Assembly (NCBI GenBank): GCA_020161665.1
Contig: JAIUPA010000010.1
Location: 1 to 64,000 of the forward strand
Direction of reading: 5' to 3'
DNA length: 64,000 nucleotides
Source: Pseudomonadota bacterium
Lineage (GTDB): Bacteria; Pseudomonadota; Alphaproteobacteria; Rhizobiales; Rhizobiaceae
Shown here piece by piece: positions 37,355 to 45,864 of this stretch. The position numbers were made by a program, and so were the translations under genes. The notes beneath the pieces are model-generated. The model was not told the origin of the DNA and searched no databases. It was given only the letters and a program-made list of their open reading frames with translations. The first letter of the stretch is position 1. Every line of letters begins with the position of its first letter.

Positions 37355-38773
37355 TCACGCCACGCTGTCGTAACCCGTCGCGCCATTGTCGAGCAGGCGG
37401 CGCAGGATGGTGAGCCCCGTGGCCACATCCGAGACATTCGGCGGAATCGAGAAGCCGATGCGTACCCGGTGCCACACCTTGTCGCTGCGCCCCGGTTTGA
37501 ATTCGTCCTCATCATCGATCAGAACGCCTTCATTGAGCGCCGCGGCGCGGAACGTGCCGGACATCCAGGGGTCGGGCAGGCGCAACCACAGGAACGGTGT
37601 TTCCGGGTGCGATTCGAAATCCAGCCCCTGCAATGTCTGGCGGGCGACCTTTTCGCGCGCGCCGATTTCGGCAAGGCAGCGGTTGCGGATCGTGTCGGCG
37701 TCTCCGCTGAGAACCAGCCGGGCCGCGAGCTCCGCCAGAAGGAAAGGCTGTCCGCCGGTCATCATCTTGTGGGCAATGCGCACGCGGGTCGCGAAATGGG
37801 TCGGGCAGGCGACCCAGCCACCCCGAACGCCCGCGGCCACCGACTTTGACAGGCCACCGACCACGAAGGTGATGTCTGGCGCGAATTCCGCAATCATCGG
37901 CAGGCCGTCCTGACGCATACCGCCATAAAGATGGTCCTCGATGATCCACACATTGTGGCGTCGGGCAATATCGGCAATGGCGCGGCGGCGGTCTTCGGGA
38001 AGGGTCACGCAGGTCGGATTGTGGCCGGACGGCATGATGAAAACGAGCTTCGGGTGCTGCTGGGCGCAAACCTTTTCGAATTCCTCGGGAATGAGGCCGT
38101 GCTCATCGATCTCCGTCAGGGCCACGCGCCGGCCGACCAACGAAGCGCTGCGGCTGATGTGGGAATAGGTGAGGTTTTCGAAAACGATGCGGTCGCCGGG
38201 CGCGGTCATCGCGGTTATCACGCTCATGATGGCGGCATGCGCGCCAAGCGTGGTGACAACGCTTTCGGGGTCTGGTGACCAGTTTCCCTTGGAGAGCCAG
38301 CGCGCCCCGGCCATTCCCCAGCTTTCCGGATAGGCATGGGTATAGCCGACCGTCGCCAGTGGCAGGTCCCGCGCAATTTCGCTGATGTGATGATCAATAA
38401 GGACATTCTGGCCGACATCTGGCGCGCCCGTTGTGTCGAAGCGATAGCGGTCCGGGGCCGATTGGGTGTGGCGCGTCCCGGCCAGCGAGGCGACGACCGG
38501 GTCATGGGTCGCGGTGGCGGTGGGCGTCTTGCGGTCGCGCACATAGGTGCCGCGTCCCACTTCACCGCTCACGAGCCCGCGTTCGTGGACCGCCGCATAG
38601 GCGCGACTGACGGTGCCAATCGTGACGCCAATGTCGAAGGCCAGATTGCGCTGCGGGGGTAATTTCGCCCCGGCGGGCAGGGCGCCATCATTGATCGCGC
38701 CTTCAATCGCATCGGCGAGGCGCAAATAAAGCGGGCCTTCGCCCGAGGAGAGATCAGGAAGCCAATTTGTCAT
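37355..38773 (-). CDS. MocR-family transcriptional regulator with aminotransferase domain
   Basis: A 472-residue fusion of an N-terminal GntR winged helix (about residues 10-80; LPAGAKLPPQRNLAFDIGVTIGTVSRAYAAVHERG) to a fold-type I aminotransferase domain (about 110-460). The PLP lysine lies in VVGGLSKSVAAGVRGGW, and substrate or cofactor residues in MPSGHNPTCVTLPEDRR and IIEDHLYGG. MocR proteins use PLP, often with an amine ligand, to control a neighbour. The obvious target is the divergent DUF1127 gene. A palindrome overlaps its own -10 region. Confidence 0.9.
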   Translation of the reverse strand: MTNWLPDLSSGEGPLYLRLADAIEGAINDGALPAGAKLPPQRNLAFDIGVTIGTVSRAYAAVHERGLVSGEVGRGTYVRDRKTPTATATHDPVVASLAGTRHTQSAPDRYRFDTTGAPDVGQNVLIDHHISEIARDLPLATVGYTHAYPESWGMAGARWLSKGNWSPDPESVVTTLGAHAAIMSVITAMTAPGDRIVFENLTYSHISRSASLVGRRVALTEIDEHGLIPEEFEKVCAQQHPKLVFIMPSGHNPTCVTLPEDRRRAIADIARRHNVWIIEDHLYGGMRQDGLPMIAEFAPDITFVVGGLSKSVAAGVRGGWVACPTHFATRVRIAHKMMTGGQPFLLAELAARLVLSGDADTIRNRCLAEIGAREKVARQTLQGLDFESHPETPFLWLRLPDPWMSGTFRAAALNEGVLIDDEDEFKPGRSDKVWHRVRIGFSIPPNVSDVATGLTILRRLLDNGATGYDSVA

Positions 38774-38774
38774 G

Positions 38775-38822
38775 GAGACAATTTGTAAATTGCATCAATT
38801 GTTTTGTCAATGATAGTGACAA
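38775..38822. promoter_or_regulatory. MocR/DUF1127 divergent promoter and operators
   Basis: On the minus strand TTGACA (38810-38805) and TACAAA (38787-38782) are 17 bases apart, predicting transcription from about 38775, two bases before the MocR ATG at 38773. A palindrome CAATTTGTAAATTG (38779-38792) overlaps the -10 element, and an inverted repeat TTGTCA-N7-TGACAA (38804-38822) overlaps the -35 element. These are likely binding sites for the MocR protein itself. Confidence 0.55.
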
Positions 38823-38855
38823 TGCCAGACAATAACAAAGCAAACGGGTGCAATT

Positions 38856-39143
38856 ATGCGCAAGATGGATCAGTACTTGGTGACAATCGATACAATGTAT
38901 CCCGACGCCTACGCGCGGGAAAGCCAGTTTCACGCAACGGGTGACATGCTGTCGCCTGCGGCGCGCAACGTGGTGGTATCGGGCGGCCTGATCGCGCGCA
39001 TTTGGGCACGCTTTTGCCTGTGGCTGGAAATGCGGCGCGGACGTGCGGTGCTGCGCGAACTGTCAGACGACAGTCTCAAAGACATTGGCGTGACGCGCAT
39101 CGAAGCGGAGCGCGAGGCCGGGAAATCACATTTCCTCTGGTAG
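38856..39143 (+). CDS. DUF1127 small protein
   Basis: A 95-residue protein whose C-terminal half is a DUF1127 domain (ARFCLWLEMRRGRAVLRELSDDSLKDIGVTRIEAEREA). Small arginine-rich DUF1127 proteins in rhizobia have been tied to phosphate and carbon metabolism and to RNA turnover. The N-terminal half (residues 1-48) is an extension of unknown role. It starts at ATG 38856 or 38865 without a strong ribosome-binding site, is divergent from the MocR gene, and ends at a strong terminator. Confidence 0.85.
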   Translation: MRKMDQYLVTIDTMYPDAYARESQFHATGDMLSPAARNVVVSGGLIARIWARFCLWLEMRRGRAVLRELSDDSLKDIGVTRIEAEREAGKSHFLW

Positions 39144-39167
39144 AGGCCGGATGCCTCTCCAGCGCCT

Positions 39168-39194
39168 GACCCCGCTTCGGCGGGGTCTTTTTTT
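39168..39194 (+). terminator. Terminator of the DUF1127 gene
   Basis: GACCCCGC (39168-39175) and GCGGGGTC (39180-39187) pair around TTCG and are followed by seven T residues. It is 25 bases past the stop codon. Confidence 0.95.
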
Positions 39195-39215
39195 GTCGGT
39201 AGGTGACTGTGGGCC

Positions 39216-39623
39216 TCAGCAGCCCTGACCGCCGGCGGCCCAACGGTTCACGTCGGTCGAGATGCGGGCCGCGTTCGCAGAGCCCATCAGCGGGCCGTAG
39301 GCGGCGAGGCGGGCCGGATTGCCCTCTGCCTCAACGACAAGAAGCGGACGCGCCTCCGGGCTGTGCGCGGGCACCACGAGGATGCGCGGGCGACCGGAGA
39401 AGGAGTTCAGTTCCGGGGCCAGACGATAACCGGCAAAGGCGGCATCGCGCGACTTGAACCAGCAAGAATTGGCACCCAGCGCCACACGTTCCATGGTCGG
39501 CAATGCGGCGCGACCCGGCGCGACCGAAGGGGCCGTGCGCGACGAACCGCAGCCGGAAAGCGCCAGACCGGCAAGGCCGAGCAGGGCAGCGGAAACGATC
39601 AAGGGCTTGCGGGCGATGCGCAT
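39216..39623 (-). CDS. Putative lipoprotein of unknown function
   Basis: A 135-residue protein with a signal and lipobox (residues 1-25; LAGLALSGC, lipid-modified Cys25). The mature domain includes ALGANSCWFKSRDAAFAGYRLAPELNSFSGRPRILVVPA, which I do not recognise as a characterised family, and ends in GGQGC. It starts 45 bases after the purQ stop on the same strand and may be co-transcribed. The ribosome-binding site is poor. Confidence 0.75.
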   Translation of the reverse strand: MRIARKPLIVSAALLGLAGLALSGCGSSRTAPSVAPGRAALPTMERVALGANSCWFKSRDAAFAGYRLAPELNSFSGRPRILVVPAHSPEARPLLVVEAEGNPARLAAYGPLMGSANAARISTDVNRWAAGGQGC

Positions 39624-39667
39624 GGGGGCGTCCGTTTCAATGGAGAATGGAGAGGATGCGGCCTTGA

Positions 39668-40339
39668 TCAGGCCGCGATCACGTCGAGGGCGGAAGCGAA
39701 GATGCCGCGCCCGTCATTGCCGCCATGGGCAGCTTCAATCAGGTTTTCCGGGTGAGGCATCATGCCAAGCACGTTGCCCTTTTCGTTGATCACGCCGGCA
39801 ATGTCATTCAGCGAGCCGTTCGGGTTCGTGCCCTCGGCATAGCGGAACACCACCTGGCCATTGCCTTCAATGCGGGCCAGTTCCTGCGTGTCGGCGAAGA
39901 AATTGCCGTCATGATGGGCGACCGGGCAGCGGATGACCTGACCTTCGGCATAGGCGCGGGTAAAATCGGTGGCGGCGTTGGCCACAACCAGCTTCACTTC
40001 GCGGCAGACGAACTTCAGCGAGGCATTGCGCATCAGTGCGCCGGGCAGGAGGCCTGCCTCAAGCAGGATCTGGAAGCCGTTGCACACGCCCAGAACCTTC
40101 ACACCCTTTTCAGCGGCCTTTTTCACGGCCTGCATGACCGGCATGCGGGCGGCAATGGCGCCGCAACGCAGGTAGTCACCATAAGAGAAGCCGCCGGGGA
40201 TGACGATCAGGTCAACATCCGGCAGTTCGGTTTCGGTCTGCCATACGGTGACCGGAGCGTGACCGGAAATCTTGGTCAGCGCGGCGATCATGTCGCGGTC
40301 GCGGTTAAGGCCCGGAAGCTGGAGAACGGCGGATTTCAT
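39668..40339 (-). CDS. purQ: Phosphoribosylformylglycinamidine synthase, glutaminase subunit
   Basis: A 223-residue class I glutamine amidotransferase delivering ammonia to PurL. The nucleophile Cys86 is in VLGVCNGFQ, the oxyanion-loop [14 protein letters not shown] is at about 48-61, and the triad His/Glu is in [15 protein letters not shown]. The start ATG at 40339 is 16 bases after the purS stop. It belongs to the operon purC-purS-purQ. Confidence 0.97.
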   Translation of the reverse strand: MKSAVLQLPGLNRDRDMIAALTKISGHAPVTVWQTETELPDVDLIVIPGGFSYGDYLRCGAIAARMPVMQAVKKAAEKGVKVLGVCNGFQILLEAGLLPGALMRNASLKFVCREVKLVVANAATDFTRAYAEGQVIRCPVAHHDGNFFADTQELARIEGNGQVVFRYAEGTNPNGSLNDIAGVINEKGNVLGMMPHPENLIEAAHGGNDGRGIFASALDVIAA

Positions 40340-40355
40340 GGCGGCGGGTCTCTGT

Positions 40356-40598
40356 TTAGAGGATGGCGATCGAGTAGTTCTCGATGACGGTGTTGGCGAG
40401 CAGCTTTTCGCACATGGCCTTCAGGTCCGTTTCGGCCTTGGCCTTGTCGCTGCCTTCCAGTTCCAGATCGAAAACCTTGCCCTGACGAACATGGCCAACG
40501 CCTTCGAAGCCAAGTGCGCCGAGCGCACCTTCGATTGCCTTGCCCTGCGGGTCGAGTACGCCGTTCTTGAGCGTTACGGTCACGCGTGCCTTGATCAC
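40356..40598 (-). CDS. purS: Phosphoribosylformylglycinamidine synthase subunit PurS
   Basis: An 80-residue PurS, the small dimer that bridges PurL and PurQ. A GTG start at 40598 is chosen because homologues begin (M)[21 protein letters not shown], and GAGG lies about 10 bases upstream; the longer frame upstream overlaps purC and is not coding. The C-terminal [10 protein letters not shown] is typical. It lies 19 bases after the purC stop and 16 before purQ. Confidence 0.95.
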   Translation of the reverse strand: MIKARVTVTLKNGVLDPQGKAIEGALGALGFEGVGHVRQGKVFDLELEGSDKAKAETDLKAMCEKLLANTVIENYSIAIL

Positions 40599-40617
40599 TG
40601 TCTTCGTGCCTCTTTGC

Positions 40618-41382
40618 TTACTTGACGAGAACCGGGCCGCCACCGCGGATCGGTTCGTTTTCGTTGATGATGCCGAGACGGCGGGCGACTTCGGAATAGG
40701 CTTCCAGAAGGCCACCCAGATCGCGTCGGAAACGGTCCTTGTCCATCTTCTCGTGGGTTTCAATATCCCACAGACGGCAGCTGTCCGGCGAAATTTCGTC
40801 GGCCAGAATGATACGCATCATGTCGCCCTCAAACAGGCGGCCGCATTCGATCTTGAAATCGACAAGCTGAATGCCGACGCCAAGGAAGAGGCCGGAGAGG
40901 AAGTCGTTGACGCGGATGGCGAGCGCCATCATGTCGTCCAGTTCAGCCGGGTTGGCCCAGCCGAAGGCCGTGATGTGCTCTTCCGAGACCATCGGATCGT
41001 TCAGCGCGTCGGACTTGTAATAGAACTCGATGATGGAGCGCGGCAGAACCACGCCTTCCTCGATGCCCAGACGCTCGGAAAGCGAACCGGCGGCGACATT
41101 GCGCACGACGATTTCCAGCGGAATCATTTCCACTTCGCGGATCAGCTGCTCGCGCATGTTCAGGCGGCGGATGAAATGCGTCGGAATGCCGATCTTGTTC
41201 AGGTGCGTGAAGATGTACTCGCAGATGCGGTTGTTCAGAACGCCCTTGCCGTCGATGACGGCATGCTTCTTCTTGTTGAAGGCGGTCGCATCATCCTTGA
41301 AGAACTGGATCAGCGTGCCCGGCTCAGGACCCTCGTAAAGGATCTTGGCCTTGCCTTCATAAATGCGGCGGCGGCGGTTCAT
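40618..41382 (-). CDS. purC: Phosphoribosylaminoimidazole-succinocarboxamide synthase
   Basis: A 254-residue SAICAR synthetase joining CAIR and aspartate with ATP. It begins [22 protein letters not shown], contains [23 protein letters not shown] and [15 protein letters not shown], and the SAICAR signature [17 protein letters not shown] 41382 gives the family's usual length; ATG 41391 is possible. It is the first gene of purC-purS-purQ. Confidence 0.97.
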   Translation of the reverse strand: MNRRRRIYEGKAKILYEGPEPGTLIQFFKDDATAFNKKKHAVIDGKGVLNNRICEYIFTHLNKIGIPTHFIRRLNMREQLIREVEMIPLEIVVRNVAAGSLSERLGIEEGVVLPRSIIEFYYKSDALNDPMVSEEHITAFGWANPAELDDMMALAIRVNDFLSGLFLGVGIQLVDFKIECGRLFEGDMMRIILADEISPDSCRLWDIETHEKMDKDRFRRDLGGLLEAYSEVARRLGIINENEPIRGGGPVLVK

Positions 41383-41629
41383 ATCGTTCATCTCATGTTG
41401 GGCGCGGATGTGAGCCGCGCTTATCAGTTTTCTGGCGTCCCCTTAACGGAAAAGAACGCGTTTCACAATCTCCCAGTCCCGTATGCGTTCACAGCCTGCC
41501 GTGCGGCGCTGAAATCTTTGGGAATCATTCACCACCAACCTACACCGATTTTCAAATTTTTCCCGCTACCAATGGCGTCACGGCCCGACAAGAGGACCGC
41601 TGATAACTTAAAAAACGGGGACAAAGACA

Positions 41630-41938
41630 ATGAATGCTCTCAAGCAACGCGCGCTCGCTCAGGAAACCGGCTTCGTCATCGAAGAAAAGAACAACTTCGT
41701 TGCCAAGGCACGCCGCAACATGCGTCTCGGCCAGTGGGCCGGCGAACTTCTGGGCAAGGATGACGTTGACGGTTACGCCGACGAGCTGGTGACCAGCGGT
41801 CTCGAGCGCCGTCATGGCGAATTTGCGCGCCTTCGCAACGATTTCGACGCTGCTGGCGTCAAGGTTTCGGACGATGAAATCCAGGCCCGCATGGCAAGCC
41901 TCCTGCAGGATGTTCTGACGGACATGCGCAAGGCCTGA
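41630..41938 (+). CDS. DUF1476 protein, divergent paralogue of ATPase inhibitor zeta
   Basis: A 102-residue helical protein of the DUF1476/F1-ATPase zeta family. It shares the core KARRNMRLGQWAGELLGKDDVDGYADELV...LRNDFDAAGVKVSDDEIQARM with the next gene but has a different N-terminus, MNALKQRALAQETGFVIEEK, in place of the FGDREKAFENKFAHDQE-type inhibitory helix. It may therefore have lost ATPase inhibition (inference). A weak GGGGAC lies upstream. It is divergent from purC. Confidence 0.88.
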   Translation: MNALKQRALAQETGFVIEEKNNFVAKARRNMRLGQWAGELLGKDDVDGYADELVTSGLERRHGEFARLRNDFDAAGVKVSDDEIQARMASLLQDVLTDMRKA

Positions 41939-41965
41939 TCCGGCCTGAAAGACACTTCCATCACC

Positions 41966-42000
41966 AAGGCCTTCGGAACTTCAGTGGTCCGGAGGCCTTT
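41966..42000 (+). terminator. Hairpin terminator after the first DUF1476 gene
   Basis: AAGGCCTTCGGA (41966-41977) and TCCGGAGGCCTT (41988-41999) form a 12-bp stem with one wobble pair and a short T end. The rest of the 243-base gap to the next gene shows no other feature I can name. Confidence 0.7.
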
Positions 42001-42181
42001 CTGCGTCATGGAACGGGAAGAAAGCCGATCATTCCTGAAATTTGCAGGTCGACGCCCCTGTAAAAACGACAAACCATGCATAAATTGCTTCGGGAATAGC
42101 CTAAGTGCGGATTGCACTTCCGGCGCGCTTTTGATTTATGGTGGCAAACAAATTGAAGACTGACCGACAGGGAGAGGCCAG

Positions 42182-42496
42182 ATGAGCACTTTTGGCGATC
42201 GCGAAAAGGCATTTGAAAACAAGTTCGCCCACGATCAGGAGCTGCGGTTCAAGGCGGAAGCCCGCCGCAACAAGCTCCTTGGCCTTTGGGCTGCCGAGAA
42301 GCTGGGCAAGGCTGATGCTGCCGCTTACGCAGCCGAAGTGGTGGCCGCTGACGTTGAAGAAGCCGGTGACGAAGACGTATTCCGCAAGGTTCGCGCTGAT
42401 TTTGACGCCGCCGGCGTTGCCGTGAGCGATGAAGACCTGCGCAAGCAGATGGTTGATCTGCTGGCAACGGCGGTTGATCAGATCAGCAACGCCTGA
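42182..42496 (+). CDS. ATP synthase F1 inhibitor subunit zeta
   Basis: A 104-residue DUF1476 protein very like the zeta subunit of Paracoccus denitrificans F1Fo-ATPase, a natural inhibitor of ATP hydrolysis. It starts MSTFGDREKAFENKFAHDQE, the region known in Paracoccus to be inhibitory, and continues LRFKAEARRNKLLGLWAAE. GGAGAGG lies about 5-9 bases upstream of the ATG. It has its own terminator and is the second of two tandem paralogues. Confidence 0.92.
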   Translation: MSTFGDREKAFENKFAHDQELRFKAEARRNKLLGLWAAEKLGKADAAAYAAEVVAADVEEAGDEDVFRKVRADFDAAGVAVSDEDLRKQMVDLLATAVDQISNA

Positions 42497-42524
42497 TTTT
42501 CCCGTTTTTTTCGGGATGAGACAG

Positions 42525-42559
42525 AAGGCCGCACCTGGCTCAGGGCGGCCTTTTTCTTT
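42525..42559 (+). terminator. Terminator of the zeta-subunit gene
   Basis: AAGGCCGC (42525-42532) and GCGGCCTT (42545-42552) pair around a 12-base loop and are followed by TTTCTTT. Confidence 0.85.
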
Positions 42560-42589
42560 GCGCAAAGAAGTTCGAGTATCCAGCCCACG

Positions 42590-45145
42590 TCAGTCGAGTG
42601 GCAGAATGTCGCGCCATTTGCTGTTGCGAATAAAGGCGGGAAGGTCCTTCGCCGTCATCGGGCGGGCCAGCGCAAATCCTTGCAACGCATCGCAGCCGAG
42701 ATCGCGCAGAATGGAGATGTGCGCTGCCGTTTCCACGCCTTCCGCCATCACGCGGATGTTGAGCGATTGACCGATGTCGATGATCGAGCGCACGAGGCGG
42801 CGCTGTTCCGGTGAATTGAGAATCGGCTGGACCAGTTCGCGGTCAATTTTGAGCATTTTCGGCCCAAGTCGCACCAATCCGACAATCGACGCGTGGCCGG
42901 ACCCGAAGTCATCAATCTCGATATCGATGCCGCGCGATTGAAGCGTCCTGAGGTTTTCCTCCACAACCCGATCATGATCATCAAGGAACACCGATTCCAG
43001 AAGCTCGAAGGAAACGGTTCCCGGCTGGATGGGCAGGCCTTTCAGGCTGAGGTCGAGTTGCGGGTCGCTGAGACGGCGGGCCGACACGTTGACCGAAATC
43101 TTCGGGATCGACAGCCCCGCGGATTGCCACTTGGCGAAATCGCGGACCGCCTGTTCCAGAATCTGGGCATCAATCGTCGCCATCACATCCAGATTTTCGG
43201 CAACCGACAGGAACTTGTCCGGGGAGAGAACACCCTTGTCCGGATGGTTCCAGCGCGCCAGTGTTTCGACGCCGCAGACGTTCAGCGTGCGCGCATCAAA
43301 CTGCAACTGGTAGTGCGGTACGAATTCCCGCCGTTCCAGAGCCAGCAGAATTTCGTCGGCGGTCTTTTTCAGGCGGATGATTTCGTGCTGCATGTCCGGC
43401 GAAAAAATCTCATGCCGGTTGCGGCCGAGATTCTTGGCGCGATAAAGCGCGATATCCGAGTTCTGCAGCAATTGCCGCGCGTCCTGACCTTGCCGCTGGC
43501 GGCTGGCAATGCCGATACTGGCACCGATGCGGTAAGAGATGCCACCAATTTCCACCGGCTTGCACAACTCCCGGATAATTCGCTTGGCGAGCGGGATGAG
43601 GTAGCCTTGCGGGCTGCGCGAACGCGACAGCACAACGAACTCATCGCCGCCGATACGGGCAATAAAGTCCTCCTTGCGCACGCAGCCGCTCAACACGTCA
43701 GCCGCATAGCGCAACATGGCGTCACCGGCGGCATGGCCCGCCGTGTCGTTGATTTCCTTGAAACGGTCGAGGTCGATATGCAGGATGGCGACATTCACGT
43801 CATCGTCAATGCTGTCGAGAATCTGATCGAGATAGCGGCGGTTCGGCAGGCCTGTCAGGTGGTCGTGCAGCGCGTTATGCTCGATACGTGCCCGCGCAGC
43901 TTCCAGCTCGCGGTTATGGGCTTCCGCCAGATCGCGCGCCTGCCGTAACTGGCGCTGCATTTCCACATCCTCGGACACATCCCAATCCGCACCGATAACC
44001 TTGTGGTCGCCGGTGCCGCTTTCGATGAAAGGCTGTGAGCGGGAGCGGATATAGGCGACGGTGCCGTCCGGGCGCACAATGCGAAACTCGTCGGAATGGG
44101 GCAGGAGATGCTCGAGATGGAAGTTCATCTTCTCGAGAACGCGGTCGCGATCCTCCGGATGAAGCAACTTTTCCCAGGCGTCGCCGACAAAAACCGTCTG
44201 ATCCCGATCAAGGCCGTAGATGTCGTACATCCGGTCATCCCAATCGGAGATGCCCTTGGTCAGGTTCGCCTCGAACACGCCGATGCTGGAAATGTCCAGC
44301 GCCAGCCGTACGCGGCGCGACATGGCCGTCATCTGGTCTTCCCAGTCCTTGCGGCTGGTGACATCCGCATCGGTGCCAATCGCCCGCAGGAGCTTGCCAT
44401 CCGCATCCCATTGGACGCCCATGCCACGGCACTCGATCCAGATCCACTCACCATTGCGGTGGCGGATGCGGTAACGAAAAACCGTATAGTCCGGGTCATT
44501 GTTGTTCTGCCGCTCAACGGCCGTTTGCACGAAATCGCGGTCATCCGGATGGACCTGATGAATCCATTCGGGCGTGTTGTGCAGAAGTTCATCCGGCGTA
44601 TCGAAACCACGGATGTTCAGCCACAGGGGCGAAAACTCGAACGTGTTGTTTCGGAAGTCATGATCCCAGACGCCAAGACGCGAGGCGTTGAGTGCAAAGC
44701 GCCAGCGCTCTTCATCAATGGAAAGCGTCTTGTAGCGCTCCACTACACTATCGAGCGGCATGATTTGCAGGAGAATCGAAGGCTTGGAGGAGCCCTTTCC
44801 CGGCAAAGTGGAAAGCGTGCACAGACCGGAGCGATAGGCACCGTCGGCGCTCTTGAAACGCAGTTCGATGGTTGTCGGAGGGGCGACCTTGGCTTTCAGG
44901 CCCGCAAGGGTTTTGGCAAGCGCTGTGGTATCGTCTGTATGAAGAAGATCGCTGAGGGGTGAGCCGGAAATGCCGTTTTCTTCGACCGTCCAACCCTCGA
45001 GAAAGGGGCGGTTGGCCTCAAGAATGTGTCCGGCGGAATCGAGAACGGCAGCCGCCAGAAAAACCGAATCCAGCGTGTGGCCGGATGCTCCGCCACTCGC
45101 TTTGGTGTTTTTGGTCGAGGCTGGCTTTGCCGTCACACGAACCAT
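42590..45145 (-). CDS. PAS-GGDEF-EAL cyclic-di-GMP turnover protein
   Basis: An 851-residue soluble signalling protein. A degenerate sensor region (about 25-130) and two PAS/PAC domains (about 145-275 and 280-405) precede a GGDEF domain (about 430-590, with an intact GGDEF in ARIGGDEFVVLS) and an EAL domain (about 605-850). The EAL motif reads ETL in GVETLARWNHP, but DDFGSGHAS and the AEGVE region are conserved. It may act as a cyclase, a phosphodiesterase or both. No transmembrane segment is seen. The ATG at 45145 is preferred over an upstream TTG at 45178. Confidence 0.92.
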   Translation of the reverse strand: MVRVTAKPASTKNTKASGGASGHTLDSVFLAAAVLDSAGHILEANRPFLEGWTVEENGISGSPLSDLLHTDDTTALAKTLAGLKAKVAPPTTIELRFKSADGAYRSGLCTLSTLPGKGSSKPSILLQIMPLDSVVERYKTLSIDEERWRFALNASRLGVWDHDFRNNTFEFSPLWLNIRGFDTPDELLHNTPEWIHQVHPDDRDFVQTAVERQNNNDPDYTVFRYRIRHRNGEWIWIECRGMGVQWDADGKLLRAIGTDADVTSRKDWEDQMTAMSRRVRLALDISSIGVFEANLTKGISDWDDRMYDIYGLDRDQTVFVGDAWEKLLHPEDRDRVLEKMNFHLEHLLPHSDEFRIVRPDGTVAYIRSRSQPFIESGTGDHKVIGADWDVSEDVEMQRQLRQARDLAEAHNRELEAARARIEHNALHDHLTGLPNRRYLDQILDSIDDDVNVAILHIDLDRFKEINDTAGHAAGDAMLRYAADVLSGCVRKEDFIARIGGDEFVVLSRSRSPQGYLIPLAKRIIRELCKPVEIGGISYRIGASIGIASRQRQGQDARQLLQNSDIALYRAKNLGRNRHEIFSPDMQHEIIRLKKTADEILLALERREFVPHYQLQFDARTLNVCGVETLARWNHPDKGVLSPDKFLSVAENLDVMATIDAQILEQAVRDFAKWQSAGLSIPKISVNVSARRLSDPQLDLSLKGLPIQPGTVSFELLESVFLDDHDRVVEENLRTLQSRGIDIEIDDFGSGHASIVGLVRLGPKMLKIDRELVQPILNSPEQRRLVRSIIDIGQSLNIRVMAEGVETAAHISILRDLGCDALQGFALARPMTAKDLPAFIRNSKWRDILPLD

Positions 45146-45179
45146 TTTTTCATCTGCCTGATTCTCTTTTATTATCAAT

Positions 45180-45209
45180 CAATAGGGCAGGTGAAATTTG
45201 CTTTGTCAA
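45180..45209 (-). promoter_or_regulatory. Candidate promoter of the PAS-GGDEF-EAL gene
   Basis: On the minus strand TTGACA (45209-45204) and CTATTG (45185-45180) are 18 bases apart. The predicted start at about 45173 gives a leader of about 28 bases. Confidence 0.5.
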
Positions 45210-45231
45210 TTTGACCGGATGGCGAATGGCA

Positions 45232-45798
45232 TCAATGCAGCAGGGGTGCCTCAAGCTGGCTGAGGAACTGGGCAAAGACCATCGTGCCTTCCGGCCAGGG
45301 GCCGTGGCCCGATGCAGCATTGATATGGCCTGATTCACCGGCATCGATCAGCAGCGAGTGCCAGAGATTGGTCATCGCCTCCACCGTCTCGAAGGCGCAG
45401 TAAGGATCGTTGCGGCTGGCAATGGTGACGGAGGGGAAGGCAAGCCGTGTTGTCGGATAAGGCCCGAAAGCCGCAACGGAGGGTGGCACGCGCGACGGAT
45501 CGGTCACATCCGGCGGCGCGACAAAGAAGGCACCCGCGACAGGGCGCGTGAGCTTCGGAAGTGCGTGCAACACGGTGGGAATGCCCAGCGAATGCGCCAC
45601 GAACACGACTGGTTTCGTGGACACAGCGACTTCGCGCACGATGCGGTTGGTCCAGTGCTCCAGCACCGGATTGTCCCAATCCGCCTGTTCGATGCGGCGC
45701 GCACTGGAAAGGCGTTCTTCCCAGCGGGTCTGCCAATGGCCTTCGCCGGAATTGCCAAGGCCCGGCACGATCAGGATTTCGGCGTCCGCGACTTTCAT
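45232..45798 (-). CDS. RBBP9/YdeN-family alpha/beta hydrolase
   Basis: A 188-residue small serine hydrolase. The catalytic serine is Ser70 in FVAHSLGIP, the acid lies in IASRNDPYCAFE and the histidine in AGESGHINAASG, all at family positions. Substrates of bacterial YdeN-like proteins are unknown. It starts 66 bases after purB and could be in the same transcript, subject to the hairpin between them. Confidence 0.88.
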   Translation of the reverse strand: MKVADAEILIVPGLGNSGEGHWQTRWEERLSSARRIEQADWDNPVLEHWTNRIVREVAVSTKPVVFVAHSLGIPTVLHALPKLTRPVAGAFFVAPPDVTDPSRVPPSVAAFGPYPTTRLAFPSVTIASRNDPYCAFETVEAMTNLWHSLLIDAGESGHINAASGHGPWPEGTMVFAQFLSQLEAPLLH

Positions 45799-45829
45799 GG
45801 GCTTTGCCTCACACTGCTTGCAGAAGATG

Positions 45830-45857
45830 AAGGGGCGGCGTTGCCACCGCCCCTTTT
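45830..45857. terminator. Hairpin between purB and the YdeN-like gene
   Basis: AAGGGGCGG (45830-45838) pairs with CCGCCCCTT (45847-45855). On the minus strand no T run follows, so termination is likely partial; on the plus strand it ends in TTTT but no plus-strand gene precedes it. Confidence 0.6.
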
Positions 45858-45864
45858 GGAAGGA

